Shown: piece by piece, positions 9,790-20,368 of the stretch
How the letters are laid out: every line of letters begins with the position of its first letter
How positions within the stretch are numbered: the stretch's first letter is position 1
Assembly: GCA_023823795.1 (NCBI GenBank)
Contig: CP085710.1
Span: 3,746,001 to 3,810,000, forward strand
From: Bacillus sp. F19
GTDB taxonomy: Bacteria > Bacillota > Bacilli > Bacillales > Bacillaceae
DNA length: 64,000 bases
Direction of reading: 5' to 3'
Position numbers and translations under genes: made by a program
The notes under the pieces: generated by a model
Told to the model about the DNA's origin: nothing
Database searches by the model: none
Seen by the model: the letters and a program-made list of their open reading frames with translations, nothing else

Positions 9790-11052
9790 CTATGCTTTTA
9801 TATAGGCTGTAAGCTCATCTAATGCCACTTCTACTTGGCTTCCTGTATCCATGTTTTTTACAGATATAATGTTCTTTTCAATCTCATCGTCACCCAATAC
9901 AGCGACAAATTTAGCCTTAAAGCGATCAGCTGCCTTAAATTGAGCTTTCATTTTTTTGTCCTCGTAATCTTTTTCTGCAGTCAAGCCTGCTTTTCTGAGT
10001 TCATATACGAGTGATACAGAACGGTCTTTCGCTTTATCCCCAAGTGCTACGACGAAGCAATCGATTGATTGTTCAATTGGAAGCTCCACGTTTTCCGCAT
10101 CGAGTGCAGCAAGAAATCTTTCGATGCTGAGACCAAATCCGATCCCTGGTGTTTCAGGGCCGCCAACGTCTTCCACAAGGCCATTGTATCTTCCGCCGCC
10201 GCAAAGTGTTGTGATCGCCCCGAATCCTTCTGCGTCGCTCATGATCTCAAATGCCGTGTGATTATAGTAATCTAATCCTCGCACTAGGTTAGGATCTACT
10301 GTAAACTCAATATTTAAATCCGTTAAGTATTGCTGAACTTTATTGAAATAAACTCTTGACTCGTCGTTTAGGTAATCCATGATCGAAGGAGCTGTTGCCA
10401 TAAGCTCATGATTCCGGTCTACTTTGCAATCAAGGATCCGAAGCGGATTTTGCTGTAATCGTTTCTGGCAATCCGAGCAAAATTCACCGATTCTTGGTTC
10501 AAAATGAGCAATTAATGCTTCCCGGTGAGCTTTTCTGCTGTCTGCATCGCCAAGACTATTGATAATCAGCTTCAGCTTCTTTAATCCAACAGTGCTATAA
10601 AGCTCCATTGCAAGAGATATGACTTCTGCATCTATTGCAGGATTGTTGCTTCCAAGCGCCTCAACCCCAAACTGAACGAATTGGCGAAAGCGTCCTGTCT
10701 GCGGGCGCTCATAACGGAACATTGGTCCGATATAGTAAAGCTTTGTCGGCTGTGCCGGTTGAGCGTACAATTTCTTTTCCACAAATGCACGAACTGTTGA
10801 AGCCGTTCCTTCAGGTCGAAGGGTCAAGCTTCTTCCTTTGCGGTCCTGGAAGGTATACATTTCTTTTTGAACGATATCTGTTGATTCACCTACTCCTCTT
10901 TGAAAAAGCTCAGTGTGTTCAAAGATTGGTGTGCGGATTTCTTTATATTGATATAATCTGCAAATTTCACGTGCTGTGTTTTCGATATATTGCCAGCGTT
11001 CAACATCTCCAGGAAGGATATCCTGTGTGCCTCTCGGAATTTGAAATGACAT
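9790..11052 (-). CDS. hisS: Histidine-tRNA ligase
   Basis: Histidyl-tRNA synthetase is a class II enzyme of 420 residues. The histidine-specific motif [11 protein letters not shown] is present, as are the motif 2 region [15 protein letters not shown] and motif 3 [11 protein letters not shown]. The start ATG has GGAGGAG upstream. It is preceded by a complete T-box leader and followed by aspS. Confidence 0.97.
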   Translation of the reverse strand: MSFQIPRGTQDILPGDVERWQYIENTAREICRLYQYKEIRTPIFEHTELFQRGVGESTDIVQKEMYTFQDRKGRSLTLRPEGTASTVRAFVEKKLYAQPAQPTKLYYIGPMFRYERPQTGRFRQFVQFGVEALGSNNPAIDAEVISLAMELYSTVGLKKLKLIINSLGDADSRKAHREALIAHFEPRIGEFCSDCQKRLQQNPLRILDCKVDRNHELMATAPSIMDYLNDESRVYFNKVQQYLTDLNIEFTVDPNLVRGLDYYNHTAFEIMSDAEGFGAITTLCGGGRYNGLVEDVGGPETPGIGFGLSIERFLAALDAENVELPIEQSIDCFVVALGDKAKDRSVSLVYELRKAGLTAEKDYEDKKMKAQFKAADRFKAKFVAVLGDDEIEKNIISVKNMDTGSQVEVALDELTAYIKA

Positions 11053-11095
11053 GTTTTACTCCTCCAATTTACATAAACCTTCATAATTTTTGAAA

Positions 11096-11365
11096 ATAAA
11101 AAAACTCCCGTCCCTACATAAAAATGTAGGGACGAGAGTTAGATCCCGTGGTGCCACCCTAGTTGAAGCAAAAAATGCTCCCACTCAGACAGTTAACGCC
11201 TGTCACGTCCTCCTCCTATTAAATACAGCCAGCATCGTTCAGAGGGAAACCTAAGGAGTGTTCTCTTCATCAAGTCATCATGTGAAAAGCTTTCAGCCAC
11301 GGCTTTTCCTCTCTTATCATGTGTCATCTTGACTACTCTTCTCCATCAATGGTTCAAAATTATGT
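11096..11365 (-). promoter_or_regulatory. T-box leader of hisS-aspS
   Basis: On the minus strand the leader has a stem I region with the AGTA-type element and a candidate specifier CAC (11260-11258). It also has the T-box sequence AGGGTGGCACCACGGG (within 11141-11160) and a strong terminator hairpin (stem at 11104-11118 with 11125-11139, then seven T). CAC codes for histidine, which fits the first gene. Uncharged tRNA-His should stabilise the antiterminator and allow read-through. The terminator is included in the coordinates. The 5' boundary is approximate. Confidence 0.9.
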
Positions 11366-11389
11366 AGTTCTTGCTAAGATTTATATACT

Positions 11390-11419
11390 ATCATACGAAT
11401 GTTTCTGGCATTGTGTCAA
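11390..11419 (-). promoter_or_regulatory. Sigma-A promoter of the hisS operon
   Basis: TTGACA (11419-11414) and TATGAT (11395-11390) are separated by 18 bases, placing transcription start near 11382, just before the T-box. The -35 box overlaps the stop codon region of the small upstream gene. Confidence 0.65.
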
Positions 11420-11592
11420 GAGCGATTTAATCGTTTTTTTAATTTCTTCACTTCTCTCAGACTTAAACCATATTCACTTGCAAGCTCAAACAAATTAGAA
11501 TGCTGTTCTTTTTCCGCAAATTCAAGAAAATTAACTCCAAATACATCATTATTGTTATAATGGGTTGTCTCGCCTTTATCACTGTGCCTCAT
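11416..11592 (-). CDS. Small protein with C-terminal helix-turn-helix-like segment
   Basis: This 58-residue hypothetical protein has an acidic and polar N-terminal half. Its C-terminal half (ELASEYGLSLREVKKLKKRL) looks like a single helix-turn-helix. I could not assign a family with certainty; B. subtilis has a small gene (yrzK) at about this position, and this may be its counterpart. The start is ATG at 11592, because GGAG lies 8 bases upstream; the ATG at 11598 is too close to that site. No terminator separates it from the hisS leader. Confidence 0.6.
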   Translation of the reverse strand: MRHSDKGETTHYNNNDVFGVNFLEFAEKEQHSNLFELASEYGLSLREVKKLKKRLNRS

Positions 11593-11727
11593 GCTCATTG
11601 CTCCTTTTTAACTGTCTATCCTGTAGCATTTCCTTTTTCCTGAAAAAATATATCAAATGTCACAAGGGATAGCCGATATAAAAAGCGAATGTACTAAAAG
11701 TTATCTATGAAAAAGGAGGATCGGTCA

Positions 11728-13470
11728 TTGTTTCGTAAACTACTCTTTTCCATCATTTGCATACTGCTTATTATAAGCCAGCTTCAAATGATGCCAATGC
11801 CTGCATCAGCTGAATCAAAAAAAGCAGTCATCGCAGTTGATGGATTAAACATCAGAAACGGCCCTGGATTAAGCTATTCTGTCATCGCCAGTGTAAAAAA
11901 AGGGGCTGTGTACAGCATCACAGACCAGAAAAAAGATTGGTATCAAATTCAATTATCGGGTAATAACAAGGGCTGGGTAGCCTCATGGCTTGTAACCCTT
12001 CAGCACTCTTCTCAAGCTCCAAAAACAAGCTCAGGCACTTCAGACACGGTCAAATCAAATGCAGAAGACTTGAGAATGCGCAGCGGTCCTGGAACAAGCT
12101 TTCAGGTAACAGGCACATTTGACAAGGGACAAACGGCATCATTTGTCCAGCAAAACTCAAATTGGGTTGAGATCTCTTATAATGGAAAAAGAGGCTGGGT
12201 TTCCAGCCAGTTTGTTTTCTTTCTAAAGAAAGAACAAGCCAAAGCACCTGCTTCCTCAGGCTCAAAGAGCGGCAAGGTCATTGCCACTTCACTGAATGTG
12301 CGCAACAAGCCTTCAACATCTGCCGACACCATTGGAAGCTTGAAAAAGAATGCTTCTGTTTCGATCACAAAGACACAGGATAAATGGCACAAAATTCAAT
12401 TTAACGGCCAAAAGGGCTGGGTACATAGTGATTTTATTTCCACTGGTTCCGTTCAATCGCCTGTGAGTGGCGGCAAAAAAGGAAAAGTAACAGCAAGCTC
12501 ACTTAATGTACGCAGCAGCGGCAGCTTAAACGGCTCTGTAGTCGGTTCCATCTCAAAAAATGCGGAAGTGACTATTCTTGAAACTAAAAACAGCTGGAAT
12601 CATATTCAATACTCGGGAAATAAAAAAGGCTGGGTTTCCAGTTCCTATATTTCAATTTTCAACGGGCAAGGAACTACTGGCAAGGAAAAACCAAGTCAAT
12701 CTAAAGTCAGTATTTTGCAAGATGGTACCAATATTCGAATAGGACCATCTACAAATCAAAGTATTCTGAGACGAGCTAATGCAGGTGAGCAATTTTCTGT
12801 TATCAGCAAAGAAGGAGATTGGTTTAAAATCCAGCTCTCCGGCAATATCTCAGGGTATGTGGCAGGATGGGTGGTATCACAATCAGGTGAAGGAAGTTCT
12901 GTTACAAGGCCTGGCGGAGATGTTACCTCATACTTAAAAAATAAAACCGTTGTTTTAGATCCTGGCCATGGCGGAAGTGATAGCGGGGCAATCGGCACCA
13001 GAGGAACCCTTGAGAAGAACCTGACGATGTCTACTGCCAAGCTCGTCTTCGATAAACTGAAAGCTTCTGGGGCAGACGTGCATCTGACGCGCAGCTCTGA
13101 CAGCTACATCAGCTTAAGCTCACGGGTAAGCACGTCCCACTACAGAAATGCAGATGCTTTTATAAGTCTCCATTTTGACAGCATTGATAATAGAAGCGTC
13201 AATGGAATGACGACTTATTATTACAGCGGATCTAAAGATAAGCCGCTGGCATCACCTGTACATTCTGAATTAATGAAACAAACGAAGTTAAAAGACCGCG
13301 GAACGAAATTTGGAGATTATCATGTTATCCGTGAAAATAATCAGCCTGCCATTCTCCTGGAACTAGGGTATGTCAGCAACAGCACCGAAGAATTGACAGT
13401 CCGTTCAAGTGCGTATCAGGAAAGAGTTGCACAAGGGGTTTATTATGGACTGGCACAGTATTTTAAATAA
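11728..13470 (+). CDS. yrvJ: N-acetylmuramoyl-L-alanine amidase with bacterial SH3 repeats (YrvJ type)
   Basis: This is a secreted cell-wall hydrolase of 580 residues. A signal peptide (hydrophobic LLFSIICILLIISQLQ, cleavage after ASA) is followed by five SH3b domains, each with LNVR/NIR...GPS and GWV motifs, and a C-terminal Amidase_3 domain (VVLDPGHGGSDSG, zinc ligands in DPGHGG, the E of GTLEKNL and the H of SLHFDS; catalytic Glu in LELGYVSN). The start is TTG at 11728, with AAAGGAGG 8 bases upstream; the in-frame ATG at 11707 overlaps that site and has none of its own. It cleaves the amide bond between MurNAc and L-Ala. Confidence 0.92.
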   Translation: MFRKLLFSIICILLIISQLQMMPMPASAESKKAVIAVDGLNIRNGPGLSYSVIASVKKGAVYSITDQKKDWYQIQLSGNNKGWVASWLVTLQHSSQAPKTSSGTSDTVKSNAEDLRMRSGPGTSFQVTGTFDKGQTASFVQQNSNWVEISYNGKRGWVSSQFVFFLKKEQAKAPASSGSKSGKVIATSLNVRNKPSTSADTIGSLKKNASVSITKTQDKWHKIQFNGQKGWVHSDFISTGSVQSPVSGGKKGKVTASSLNVRSSGSLNGSVVGSISKNAEVTILETKNSWNHIQYSGNKKGWVSSSYISIFNGQGTTGKEKPSQSKVSILQDGTNIRIGPSTNQSILRRANAGEQFSVISKEGDWFKIQLSGNISGYVAGWVVSQSGEGSSVTRPGGDVTSYLKNKTVVLDPGHGGSDSGAIGTRGTLEKNLTMSTAKLVFDKLKASGADVHLTRSSDSYISLSSRVSTSHYRNADAFISLHFDSIDNRSVNGMTTYYYSGSKDKPLASPVHSELMKQTKLKDRGTKFGDYHVIRENNQPAILLELGYVSNSTEELTVRSSAYQERVAQGVYYGLAQYFK

Positions 13471-13476
13471 GCATTC

Positions 13477-13509
13477 AAAAACACTCAGGCTCTGGCCTGA
13501 GTGTTTTTT
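13477..13509 (+). terminator. Terminator of the amidase gene
   Basis: A perfect 10-bp stem (ACACTCAGGC with GCCTGAGTGT, loop TCTG) is followed by six T, right after the amidase stop codon. Confidence 0.9.
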
Positions 13510-13547
13510 ACATGCGGTTTGGTTGTGAACTTGCCCGGTAAGGATGT

Positions 13548-13917
13548 TGAAGCACTTTTTTCTGGGTGGAGACGATTTTTCCATACACTCGCTTTGACTC
13601 ACTTTTTTCAGGCTGGTGACGATTTTTCTGTTCCATACACTCGCTTTGACTCACTTTTTTCAGGCTGGAGACGTTTTTTCTGTTCCATACACCCGCTTTG
13701 ACTCACTTTTTTCAGGCTAGAGACGATTTTTCTGTTCCATACACCCGCTTTGACTCACTTTTTTCTGGATGGTGACGATTTTTCTGTTCCATACACCCGC
13801 TTTGACTCACTTTTTTCTGGATGGTGACGATTTTTCTGTTCCATACACCCGCTTTGACTCACTTTTTTCTGGATGGAGACGATTTTTCTGTTCCATACAC
13901 CCGCTTTGGCGCACTTT
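13548..13917. repeat. Tandem array of seven 52-bp repeats
   Basis: The anchor TTCCATACAC recurs at 13579, 13631, 13683, 13735, 13787, 13839 and 13891, exactly 52 bases apart. The units carry CGCTTTGACTCACTTTTTTC and a GACGATTTTT block, with a few substitutions (CTGGATGGTG, CAGGCTGGAG and similar). The first unit lacks CTGTT after GATTTTT, and the last degenerates after CGCTTTGG. 52 is not a multiple of three, so the array is not a coding repeat. The flanking 13918-14075 is AT-rich with nothing recognisable. Confidence 0.9.
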
Positions 13918-14073
13918 ATCCTTGGCATAGCGATTGAAATCATATCAACTTAACAAAAAAAACACACCCCAATATCCATCGAAATGGTCTTTAGGCATTT
14001 TTATTAAAAATACCGCTTTTTGACATCATGCAATATCGTTCCTCATTTTTCCACAATACAATATTTTCATAAA

Positions 14074-14110
14074 CAAAAGGAAAAACCGCAGGGAACTGTG
14101 CCCGGCGGTC
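14074..14110 (-). terminator. Terminator of dtd
   Basis: An imperfect GC-rich hairpin (GACCGCCGGG with CCCTGCGGT) is followed by TTTTTCC on the minus strand, 4 bases beyond the dtd stop. Confidence 0.65.
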
Positions 14111-14113
14111 TTC

Positions 14114-14560
14114 TTAATTCGCTTGCGATTCGAGAATCAATGTAACAGGACCGACATTTGTGAACGATACATCCATCATTGCGCCAAACTCTCCTGTTTG
14201 TACTGTAATCCCTTTTTCACGAAGCTTTGCATTGAAATAATCATATAAAGGCTGTGCTTGATCAGGTTTAGCAGCTGCCATGAAATTTGGTCTTCTTCCT
14301 TTTCTGCAATCTCCGTAGAGAGTAAATTGCGAAATGGATAAGGCTTGTCCCCCCACATCAATCAGGGAAAGATTCATTTTTTGCTCTTCGTCTTCAAAAA
14401 CTCTCAGATTGGCAATTTTATCTGCAAGATAATCAGCATCTTGTTCAGAATCCTCATGGGTGACCCCCACTAAAAGCATAAATCCTTCAGAAATTTTGCC
14501 GACCGTTTCGTTATTTACTTTTACTTCTGCATGTTTGGCACGCTGTACAACTATTTTCAA
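14114..14560 (-). CDS. dtd: D-aminoacyl-tRNA deacylase
   Basis: Dtd hydrolyses D-amino acids, and glycine mischarged on tRNA-Ala, from tRNA. The two signature motifs SQFTLYGD (near residue 78) and the cis Gly-Pro motif NVGPVTLIL (near residue 138) are intact, and the length of 148 is normal. The start codon is TTG at 14560 with AAAGGG upstream. It follows rel after 16 bases and is the last gene of the apt-rel-dtd group, as in B. subtilis. Confidence 0.94.
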   Translation of the reverse strand: MKIVVQRAKHAEVKVNNETVGKISEGFMLLVGVTHEDSEQDADYLADKIANLRVFEDEEQKMNLSLIDVGGQALSISQFTLYGDCRKGRRPNFMAAAKPDQAQPLYDYFNAKLREKGITVQTGEFGAMMDVSFTNVGPVTLILESQAN

Positions 14561-14576
14561 GACAGAAAAACCCTTT

Positions 14577-16769
14577 CTAATTCATAATTCTTCTTACAGA
14601 ATAAATATCAGAAATTTGCTTAATTCGCTCCACTACTTTGTGAAGATGACTTATGTTGGAAATGGCAATCGCCATGTTTATCGTAGCTACTTTGTTGCGG
14701 TCAGATTTGCCTGCAACAGACGAAATGTTTGTCTTTGTTTCGTTGACAGCCTGAAGAACCTCATTAAGAAGGCCTCTGCGGTCATAGCCGAGAATCTCGA
14801 TTTCAACGTTGTACTCTTTGCGGCCATCAAGCTGTGTTTCCCATTCAACAGGAATAAGACGGGCCTGTGCTTCATCCGTATGCACATTAGGGCAATCGTC
14901 CCGATGAACAGAAACTCCGCGTCCTTTTGTGATAAAACCGACAATTTCATCACCTGGTACAGGATTGCAGCATTTTGATAAACGGATCAGCAGATTGTCA
15001 ATCCCTTTAACACGGACCCCGCTGTCACGTTTTTTAGATGAATAAGGACGCACTTCAGAAATTACTTCTGAAATATCTTTCTCTTGTTCCATATCACGTT
15101 TTTTGCGCCATTTTTCAGTTAACCGATTTGCAACCTGGGCTGCCGTGATGCCGTTATAGCCTACAGCAGCATACATGTCCTCATCGTTTGAGAAATTGAA
15201 TTTTTCAGCTACACGCTTTAAATTATCATTCGTTAAGACTTCTTTTAATTCAAAGTCAAGATTTTTAATTTCTTTCTCAACCATTTCTTTGCCTTTGTCT
15301 ACATTTTCCTCACGGCGCTGCTTTTTGAAGAATTGGCGGATTTTATTTTTCGCCTGAGACGTTTGGGCAAGCTTTAGCCAATCCTGACTAGGTCCATAGG
15401 AATGTTTGGAAGTCATGATTTCAATAATGTCGCCTGTTTTTAATTTATAGTCCAGAGTGACGATTTTGCCGTTTACTTTTGCACCGATCGTCTTGTTGCC
15501 GATCTCTGAATGGATGCGGTAGGCAAAGTCAATCGGAACAGAGCCTGATGGCATTTCAATCACATCGCCTTTAGGCGTAAAAATAAATACCATATCTGAA
15601 AACAGGTCGATTTTTAATGATTCCATAAACTCTTCAGCATTGGTTGTTTCATTCTGGAACTCCAGAATTTCACGGAACCATGTTAATTTTTGTTCAAGAG
15701 TTGATTGCTCTTCGGCCTCTTTGCCTTCTTTGTATGCCCAGTGAGCAGCAATCCCGTATTCTGCAATCGTGTGCATATCCTTTGTGCGGATCTGAACTTC
15801 AAGAGGATCGCCTTTTGGGCCGATCACTGTTGTATGCAGGGATTGATACATATTAGGTTTTGGCATGGCTATATAATCTTTGAATCTGCCCGGCATCGGC
15901 TTCCAGCATGTGTGAATAATGCCGAGAACGGCATAGCAGTCTTTAATGCTGTTTACGATAATCCGAACGGCCAACAAATCATAAATTTCATTAAACTGCT
16001 TGTTCTGAAGTGCCATTTTCCGGTAGATGCTGTAAATATGTTTTGGACGGCCTGAGAAATCGGCTTTTATATTTACTTCATGAACACGGTTTTTCACTTC
16101 ATCAATGACTTCTTCTAAATAAAGCTCGCGTTCTGCACGCTTTTTCTTCATTAAATTTACGATGCGGTAATACTGCTGCGGATTCAAATAGCGCAGAGCT
16201 GTATCCTCAAGCTCCCACTTTATTTTTGAAATCCCCAACCGGTGTGCAAGCGGCGCGAAAATTTCAAGGGTTTCATTAGAGATTCTCCGCTGCTTTTCTT
16301 GCGGCAAATGCTTAAGTGTGCGCATATTGTGAAGACGGTCAGCAAGTTTAATTAAGATCACACGAATGTCCTGTGCCATTGCGACAAACATTTTACGATG
16401 ATTTTCAGCCTGTTGTTCTTCGTGAGATTTATATTTAATTTTTCCTAGCTTTGTAACTCCGTCCACTAGCATGGCGACTTCATCATTAAATGTTTGTTTC
16501 AAGTCATCAAGTGTCACGTCCGTATCTTCTACGACGTCATGTAAAAATCCACCCGCGATAGTCGACGGATCCATGTCCAAATCAACTAAAATCCCTGCGA
16601 CCTGTATAGGATGAATAATATATGGTTCACCCGATTTTCGGTATTGTTCACGATGCGCCTCTTCTGAAAAATCATAGGCTTTCTGAATGAAAAGCAAGTC
16701 TTCATCCGTTAAATATTGTTTTGCCTTCTCTATGACCTGCTCAGCAGTCAGTACTTGTTCATTAGCCAT
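14577..16769 (-). CDS. rel: Bifunctional (p)ppGpp synthetase/hydrolase Rel
   Basis: This 730-residue long RSH protein makes and degrades the stringent alarmone. The HD hydrolase motifs [10 protein letters not shown] and [11 protein letters not shown] are intact. The synthetase domain includes the region [20 protein letters not shown], followed by a TGS domain ([18 protein letters not shown]), the zinc-finger region with [10 protein letters not shown], and a C-terminal ACT domain. Both activities should therefore be present. It lies downstream of apt, with an untranslated gap of about 155 bases containing the apt terminator, so it likely has its own promoter. Confidence 0.96.
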   Translation of the reverse strand: MANEQVLTAEQVIEKAKQYLTDEDLLFIQKAYDFSEEAHREQYRKSGEPYIIHPIQVAGILVDLDMDPSTIAGGFLHDVVEDTDVTLDDLKQTFNDEVAMLVDGVTKLGKIKYKSHEEQQAENHRKMFVAMAQDIRVILIKLADRLHNMRTLKHLPQEKQRRISNETLEIFAPLAHRLGISKIKWELEDTALRYLNPQQYYRIVNLMKKKRAERELYLEEVIDEVKNRVHEVNIKADFSGRPKHIYSIYRKMALQNKQFNEIYDLLAVRIIVNSIKDCYAVLGIIHTCWKPMPGRFKDYIAMPKPNMYQSLHTTVIGPKGDPLEVQIRTKDMHTIAEYGIAAHWAYKEGKEAEEQSTLEQKLTWFREILEFQNETTNAEEFMESLKIDLFSDMVFIFTPKGDVIEMPSGSVPIDFAYRIHSEIGNKTIGAKVNGKIVTLDYKLKTGDIIEIMTSKHSYGPSQDWLKLAQTSQAKNKIRQFFKKQRREENVDKGKEMVEKEIKNLDFELKEVLTNDNLKRVAEKFNFSNDEDMYAAVGYNGITAAQVANRLTEKWRKKRDMEQEKDISEVISEVRPYSSKKRDSGVRVKGIDNLLIRLSKCCNPVPGDEIVGFITKGRGVSVHRDDCPNVHTDEAQARLIPVEWETQLDGRKEYNVEIEILGYDRRGLLNEVLQAVNETKTNISSVAGKSDRNKVATINMAIAISNISHLHKVVERIKQISDIYSVRRIMN

Positions 16770-16883
16770 GGAATCACCTTTACAATGAAAACTTTATTGT
16801 ACCTATTATCATTAAAAACACAGAAGATGTAAAGAGATATACAGTCTTTTCTATGCCCAATTAATGGCTGGTACCTGCCTTAA

Positions 16884-16916
16884 TATAGAAAAAGCACCCA
16901 TTCCCGAGTGCTTTTC
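16884..16916 (-). terminator. Terminator of apt
   Basis: The stem AAAAGCAC with GTGCTTTT has a 10-base loop and is followed on the minus strand by T-rich sequence. It lies 10 bases after the apt stop. Confidence 0.75.
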
Positions 16917-16925
16917 ACTATGCGA

Positions 16926-17438
16926 TTAAAACTTCATCAGTGTCAAAATATCGTAATCATCCAATTTGCTGCGTCCGTCAAGGTAGCTTAATTCGATTAA
17001 GAAAGCGATGCCGGCTACGACTCCGCCAAGCTCTTCTACCAATTTGATTGTTGCTTCAATCGTTCCGCCTGTAGCAAGCAAATCATCTGTGATTAACACG
17101 CGCTGACCTGGTTTGATGGCATCTTTATGCATTGTAAGCACATCTTTGCCATACTCAAGTCCATACTCTACGCGTACAACCTCGCGAGGAAGCTTGCCTT
17201 CTTTGCGGACTGGCGCAAAGCCTACTCCTAGTGAATAAGCTACAGGACAGCCGATGATAAATCCGCGGGCTTCCGGTCCTACAATTATATCAACGTTTTG
17301 TTTGCGCGCATATTCAACAATTTGATCTGTTGCATAGCGGTAAGCTTCACCGTTGTCCATTAGAGTTGTAATATCTTTAAACTGAATACCAGGCTTCGGA
17401 TAATCCGGAACCACTGTTACATATTTCTTTAAATCCAT
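16926..17438 (-). CDS. apt: Adenine phosphoribosyltransferase
   Basis: Apt salvages adenine with PRPP to give AMP. The PRPP loop [13 protein letters not shown] and the [10 protein letters not shown] region are intact. The start is ATG at 17438 ([10 protein letters not shown]), with GAGGAGG upstream, giving 170 residues as in B. subtilis. The upstream in-frame codons to 17468 overlap the end of recJ and are not needed. It is 16 bases downstream of recJ. Confidence 0.96.
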   Translation of the reverse strand: MDLKKYVTVVPDYPKPGIQFKDITTLMDNGEAYRYATDQIVEYARKQNVDIIVGPEARGFIIGCPVAYSLGVGFAPVRKEGKLPREVVRVEYGLEYGKDVLTMHKDAIKPGQRVLITDDLLATGGTIEATIKLVEELGGVVAGIAFLIELSYLDGRSKLDDYDILTLMKF

Positions 17439-17454
17439 ATTAAGTTTGTCCTCC

Positions 17455-19803
17455 TCATGCATTGACAAGCGTTGACGATATTTTCATTCTATCATCAAAC
17501 CATGTTTTTAAATCCTGGTATGACGAATATAGTAGCGTATTTTCTAGCTCTAATTGCTGAAGCTTAGAAGCATACGCAATAGATTCGGCTAGATCTCTTT
17601 TTGGCGGATGATGATTGACAGAAATAATGCCATTCTCTATTGTAGCAAATTCCAGGTCAAAAAACACCTGTGACATGAAATCTATTGTTTCTTTTGACCA
17701 GCCTTTATGCCGGGCTAGCGCTTCTGCATGTTTTTTTAAGTCAAATGACCCTTTTTGTTTCAAAAATCCATAATACCATTTGAAGTGTTCTCTTGTCGGT
17801 ATTGTGGCAAAAAAATGTTCCGTATGCTGATGGAAAATAGCATAGATCCGGTCCGGGCGCGCTCCTTCAAAAAGAGCATTCAGATGTTCGATAGAAGATG
17901 GCGTGTCAATGAATGTGACATATTTATCTTTTAAATCCAAGTCGCCCGCATCTTGGCCGCTTTCCAAAAATAGAATATTGAGATCCGAGCCTTCAAGCAA
18001 AGAGAGGGTTTCTTTTTGGAAAACTATATGGACATTTTTTTCATCATTTATTTTTTCAATTGCTTTTTGAAGATTGCGGGTTCCTCTTGCATCAAAAAGC
18101 TGCCACTCATTGACAGCGAGATCCTGGATCATGAATTGCGGCTTTCGGAAGTTATTCCATTCATTAATAGATAATTCACCAACCATTGACACTTTTGCAA
18201 GTGGAGCCATATGATCATGAAGATGCCCGAATCCAAATCCAATACAATCGAGCTGCTGATGATTTTGTTCAACCGCCAATTTCAAATGTGTTTGATCTGA
18301 CCCTATCTTCCTCATCGATCCTAATTGAACGGAGTCAAGCAGGAAGAGAGGCTTTGGGTTGCTCATGCCAAACGGAGCGAGCAGCCCAATTTCTTCGATA
18401 GAGTCCGTAGTGATTTCGGAAAGAGTACATTCCGCATCAATTGTTTTGATGGGTATGAAATCTTTGTCAGTCAGCTTCTCAGCCGCAAGAGCATTCAAGC
18501 GCTGTCTCAATTGATCAACATCATCAATATCAAGTGTCATTCCAGCTGCCATTGGATGACCTCCGAAATGCGGCAGAATGTCCCGGCACGTTGACAAATT
18601 AGCAAATAAATCAAAACCCGCAATGCTTCTTGCAGATCCTTTAGCCATTCCCTTGCCGTGGTCAATACTTAAAATAATCGTAGGTCTATAATATTTCTCT
18701 ACCATTCTCGAAGCTACAATTCCGACAACGCCTGGGTTCCAACCTTCCTTTGCCAGAACAAGAACCGGATTTTCTTCAATTGGATACAATGATTCTACTT
18801 GTTCGATTGCTTCTTCCGTAATTTGAGAGACGATTTTCTGTCTTTCTTTATTGAGGAGGTCAATGTCTTTTGCAAGACTTTGAGCCTCATCATCATCTTC
18901 TGACATAAGGAGATGAACAGCCGGATCAGCCGATTCCAGCCTCCCTACGGCATTTATCCGCGGCCCGATGGCAAATCCGATCGTCTCTTCATTTACATCT
19001 TTTCCGTCAGCTCCTGCTGCTTTAAGGAGCGCTTTTAACCCTTTTCGTTTTGTTCGTTTTAATTGCTGTATGCCAAGGCGTGCAATCAGGCGATTCTCGC
19101 CTTGAAGCGGAACAAGGTCCGCGATGGTTCCTATTGCGGCAATTTCAAGCAAATTCTCCGGTGCTTTGCCAAGCAGTGCATGGGCAAGCTTAAAAGCTAC
19201 GCCAACACCTGCTAACTCTTTGAAAGGATATTGGCAATCAGGCTGCTTTGGATGGATAATCGCAAAAGCATCTGGAAGAACCGGTCCTGGTTCATGATGA
19301 TCGGTTATAATCAGATCAACGCCCAGCTCTTTTGCAAGAGCCGCTTCATTCACAGCCGAGATCCCTGTATCAACCGTAATGATTAAAGAAAAACCTTCAT
19401 CATGAGCATGGCGGAAAGCCATCTCATTTGGACCATAGCCTTCAGTAAAGCGATTAGGTATATAAAAATCAGCATTAGCTCCGAGTGAGTTAAGCGTTTC
19501 TAGCAGAACCGTCGTAGAACTCACTCCATCTGCATCATAATCTCCAAAAATCAATATCTTTTCTTGATTCGCCATGGCATCGTTTATACGCTTAACAGCT
19601 TGTTCCATTCCAAGGAGCATGAATGGATCAAAAAAACCGTGCTTTTCAATATTCAGGAATTGGTCTGCCTGCTCAGCAGTCTCAATTCCGCGGTTTAATA
19701 ACAAGGAAGCAATCAGAGGAGTAACATTCATCGTATTTATCAATTCATCAGCTTTATCTGAATGGTGTTTAGAAACATTCCATCTAGTCTTCGCTTTCAG
19801 CAA
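17455..19803 (-). CDS. recJ: Single-stranded-DNA-specific exonuclease RecJ
   Basis: RecJ is a 5'-3' ssDNA exonuclease of the DHH family. The motifs [12 protein letters not shown] and IITDHHEPG (DHH) are present, followed by the DHHA1 region [10 protein letters not shown] and a long C-terminal domain typical of Bacilli, for a total of 782 residues. The start is TTG at 19803, with AAGGGGTG 6 bases upstream; protein then begins [10 protein letters not shown]. This binding site also forms the 3' arm of a hairpin (19813-19850). Confidence 0.93.
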   Translation of the reverse strand: MLKAKTRWNVSKHHSDKADELINTMNVTPLIASLLLNRGIETAEQADQFLNIEKHGFFDPFMLLGMEQAVKRINDAMANQEKILIFGDYDADGVSSTTVLLETLNSLGANADFYIPNRFTEGYGPNEMAFRHAHDEGFSLIITVDTGISAVNEAALAKELGVDLIITDHHEPGPVLPDAFAIIHPKQPDCQYPFKELAGVGVAFKLAHALLGKAPENLLEIAAIGTIADLVPLQGENRLIARLGIQQLKRTKRKGLKALLKAAGADGKDVNEETIGFAIGPRINAVGRLESADPAVHLLMSEDDDEAQSLAKDIDLLNKERQKIVSQITEEAIEQVESLYPIEENPVLVLAKEGWNPGVVGIVASRMVEKYYRPTIILSIDHGKGMAKGSARSIAGFDLFANLSTCRDILPHFGGHPMAAGMTLDIDDVDQLRQRLNALAAEKLTDKDFIPIKTIDAECTLSEITTDSIEEIGLLAPFGMSNPKPLFLLDSVQLGSMRKIGSDQTHLKLAVEQNHQQLDCIGFGFGHLHDHMAPLAKVSMVGELSINEWNNFRKPQFMIQDLAVNEWQLFDARGTRNLQKAIEKINDEKNVHIVFQKETLSLLEGSDLNILFLESGQDAGDLDLKDKYVTFIDTPSSIEHLNALFEGARPDRIYAIFHQHTEHFFATIPTREHFKWYYGFLKQKGSFDLKKHAEALARHKGWSKETIDFMSQVFFDLEFATIENGIISVNHHPPKRDLAESIAYASKLQQLELENTLLYSSYQDLKTWFDDRMKISSTLVNA

Positions 19804-19812
19804 AAAAATCAC

Positions 19813-19850
19813 CCCTTAACCTCACTATTATACTAGAGTGGGTAAGGGGT
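19813..19850 (-). promoter_or_regulatory. Hairpin overlapping the recJ ribosome binding site
   Basis: On the minus strand ACCCCTTACCCAC pairs with GTGAGGTTAAGGGGT with two bulges, followed by GATTTTTTT. The 3' arm contains the recJ Shine-Dalgarno AAGGGG and the T-run touches its TTG start. Transcripts reading through from lapA/secDF would fold it; transcripts from the internal recJ promoter would lack the 5' arm. Confidence 0.6.
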
Positions 19851-19855
19851 GACAA
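19827..19855 (-). promoter_or_regulatory. Sigma-A promoter of recJ
   Basis: TTGTCA (19855-19850) and a consensus TATAAT (19832-19827) are separated by exactly 17 bases. Transcription would start near 19820, giving a leader of only about 17-20 bases. Confidence 0.75.
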
Positions 19856-19871
19856 ACTGGAAATCTGGAAA

Positions 19872-20216
19872 TTATAATTCCTCTGATGTCTGGCCGATTT
19901 GCTTTGCTCCGTGCGCACTGCTTGTTGTTTTATGAACAAGCGGATCTTTTTTAAGTGCTTCGTTTTCATTTATAAGCTCTGCCTTTTCCTTTTCCAGAAC
20001 TTTCACTTTGCGCTGAAGAGCGTAAATTCTTGTCAGTCCTGCAGAAGCAATCATAAGTCCTCCAAGCAGAACAGAACCCAGAACAATCAGAATAAGCGGC
20101 CATTGGGCTTTACCGAATAAATAATCAACTTCAACCGGATCCACATTTATGACAGCAAAAACCGCAACAATAAGTGCAAAAAGAATCGCAAAAATAAAAC
20201 TCCATTGTCTCTTCAT
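19872..20216 (-). CDS. LapA-like (DUF1049) membrane protein, YrvD type
   Basis: This 114-residue protein has two transmembrane helices (IFAILFALIVAVFAVINVDPVEV and WPLILIVLGSVLLGGLMIA) and a cytoplasmic coiled-coil tail. That layout matches the LapA_dom/DUF1049 family; the E. coli member LapA helps regulate LPS assembly, but its role in Gram-positives is unknown. The start is ATG at 20216, with GGGGG upstream. It lies between secDF and recJ, as in B. subtilis. Confidence 0.8.
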   Translation of the reverse strand: MKRQWSFIFAILFALIVAVFAVINVDPVEVDYLFGKAQWPLILIVLGSVLLGGLMIASAGLTRIYALQRKVKVLEKEKAELINENEALKKDPLVHKTTSSAHGAKQIGQTSEEL

Positions 20217-20334
20217 ATTCTTTCCCCCTTCTGAAAACCTCTCTCCTTTATACCCTTTTTTAAAATTCATTCAAACAAATATAAGTAAAGGGATGTTCCT
20301 TGGCCTAATATTATCTTATCCAGTTACGGCCAAA

Positions 20335-20361
20335 ATTAAAAGACCGCGATTGCTCGCGGTT
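20335..20361 (-). terminator. Terminator of secDF
   Basis: The stem ACCGCGA with a TCGCGGT arm (loop within 20350-20353) is followed by TTTTAATTTT on the minus strand, 8 bases after the secDF stop. Confidence 0.8.
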
Positions 20362-20368
20362 TCTCTTT

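Noticed and set aside
13548-13943. Tandem repeats considered as a CRISPR array or as a coding repeat
   Set aside because: The 52-base units are contiguous with no unique spacers, there are no cas genes, and 52 is not a multiple of three.
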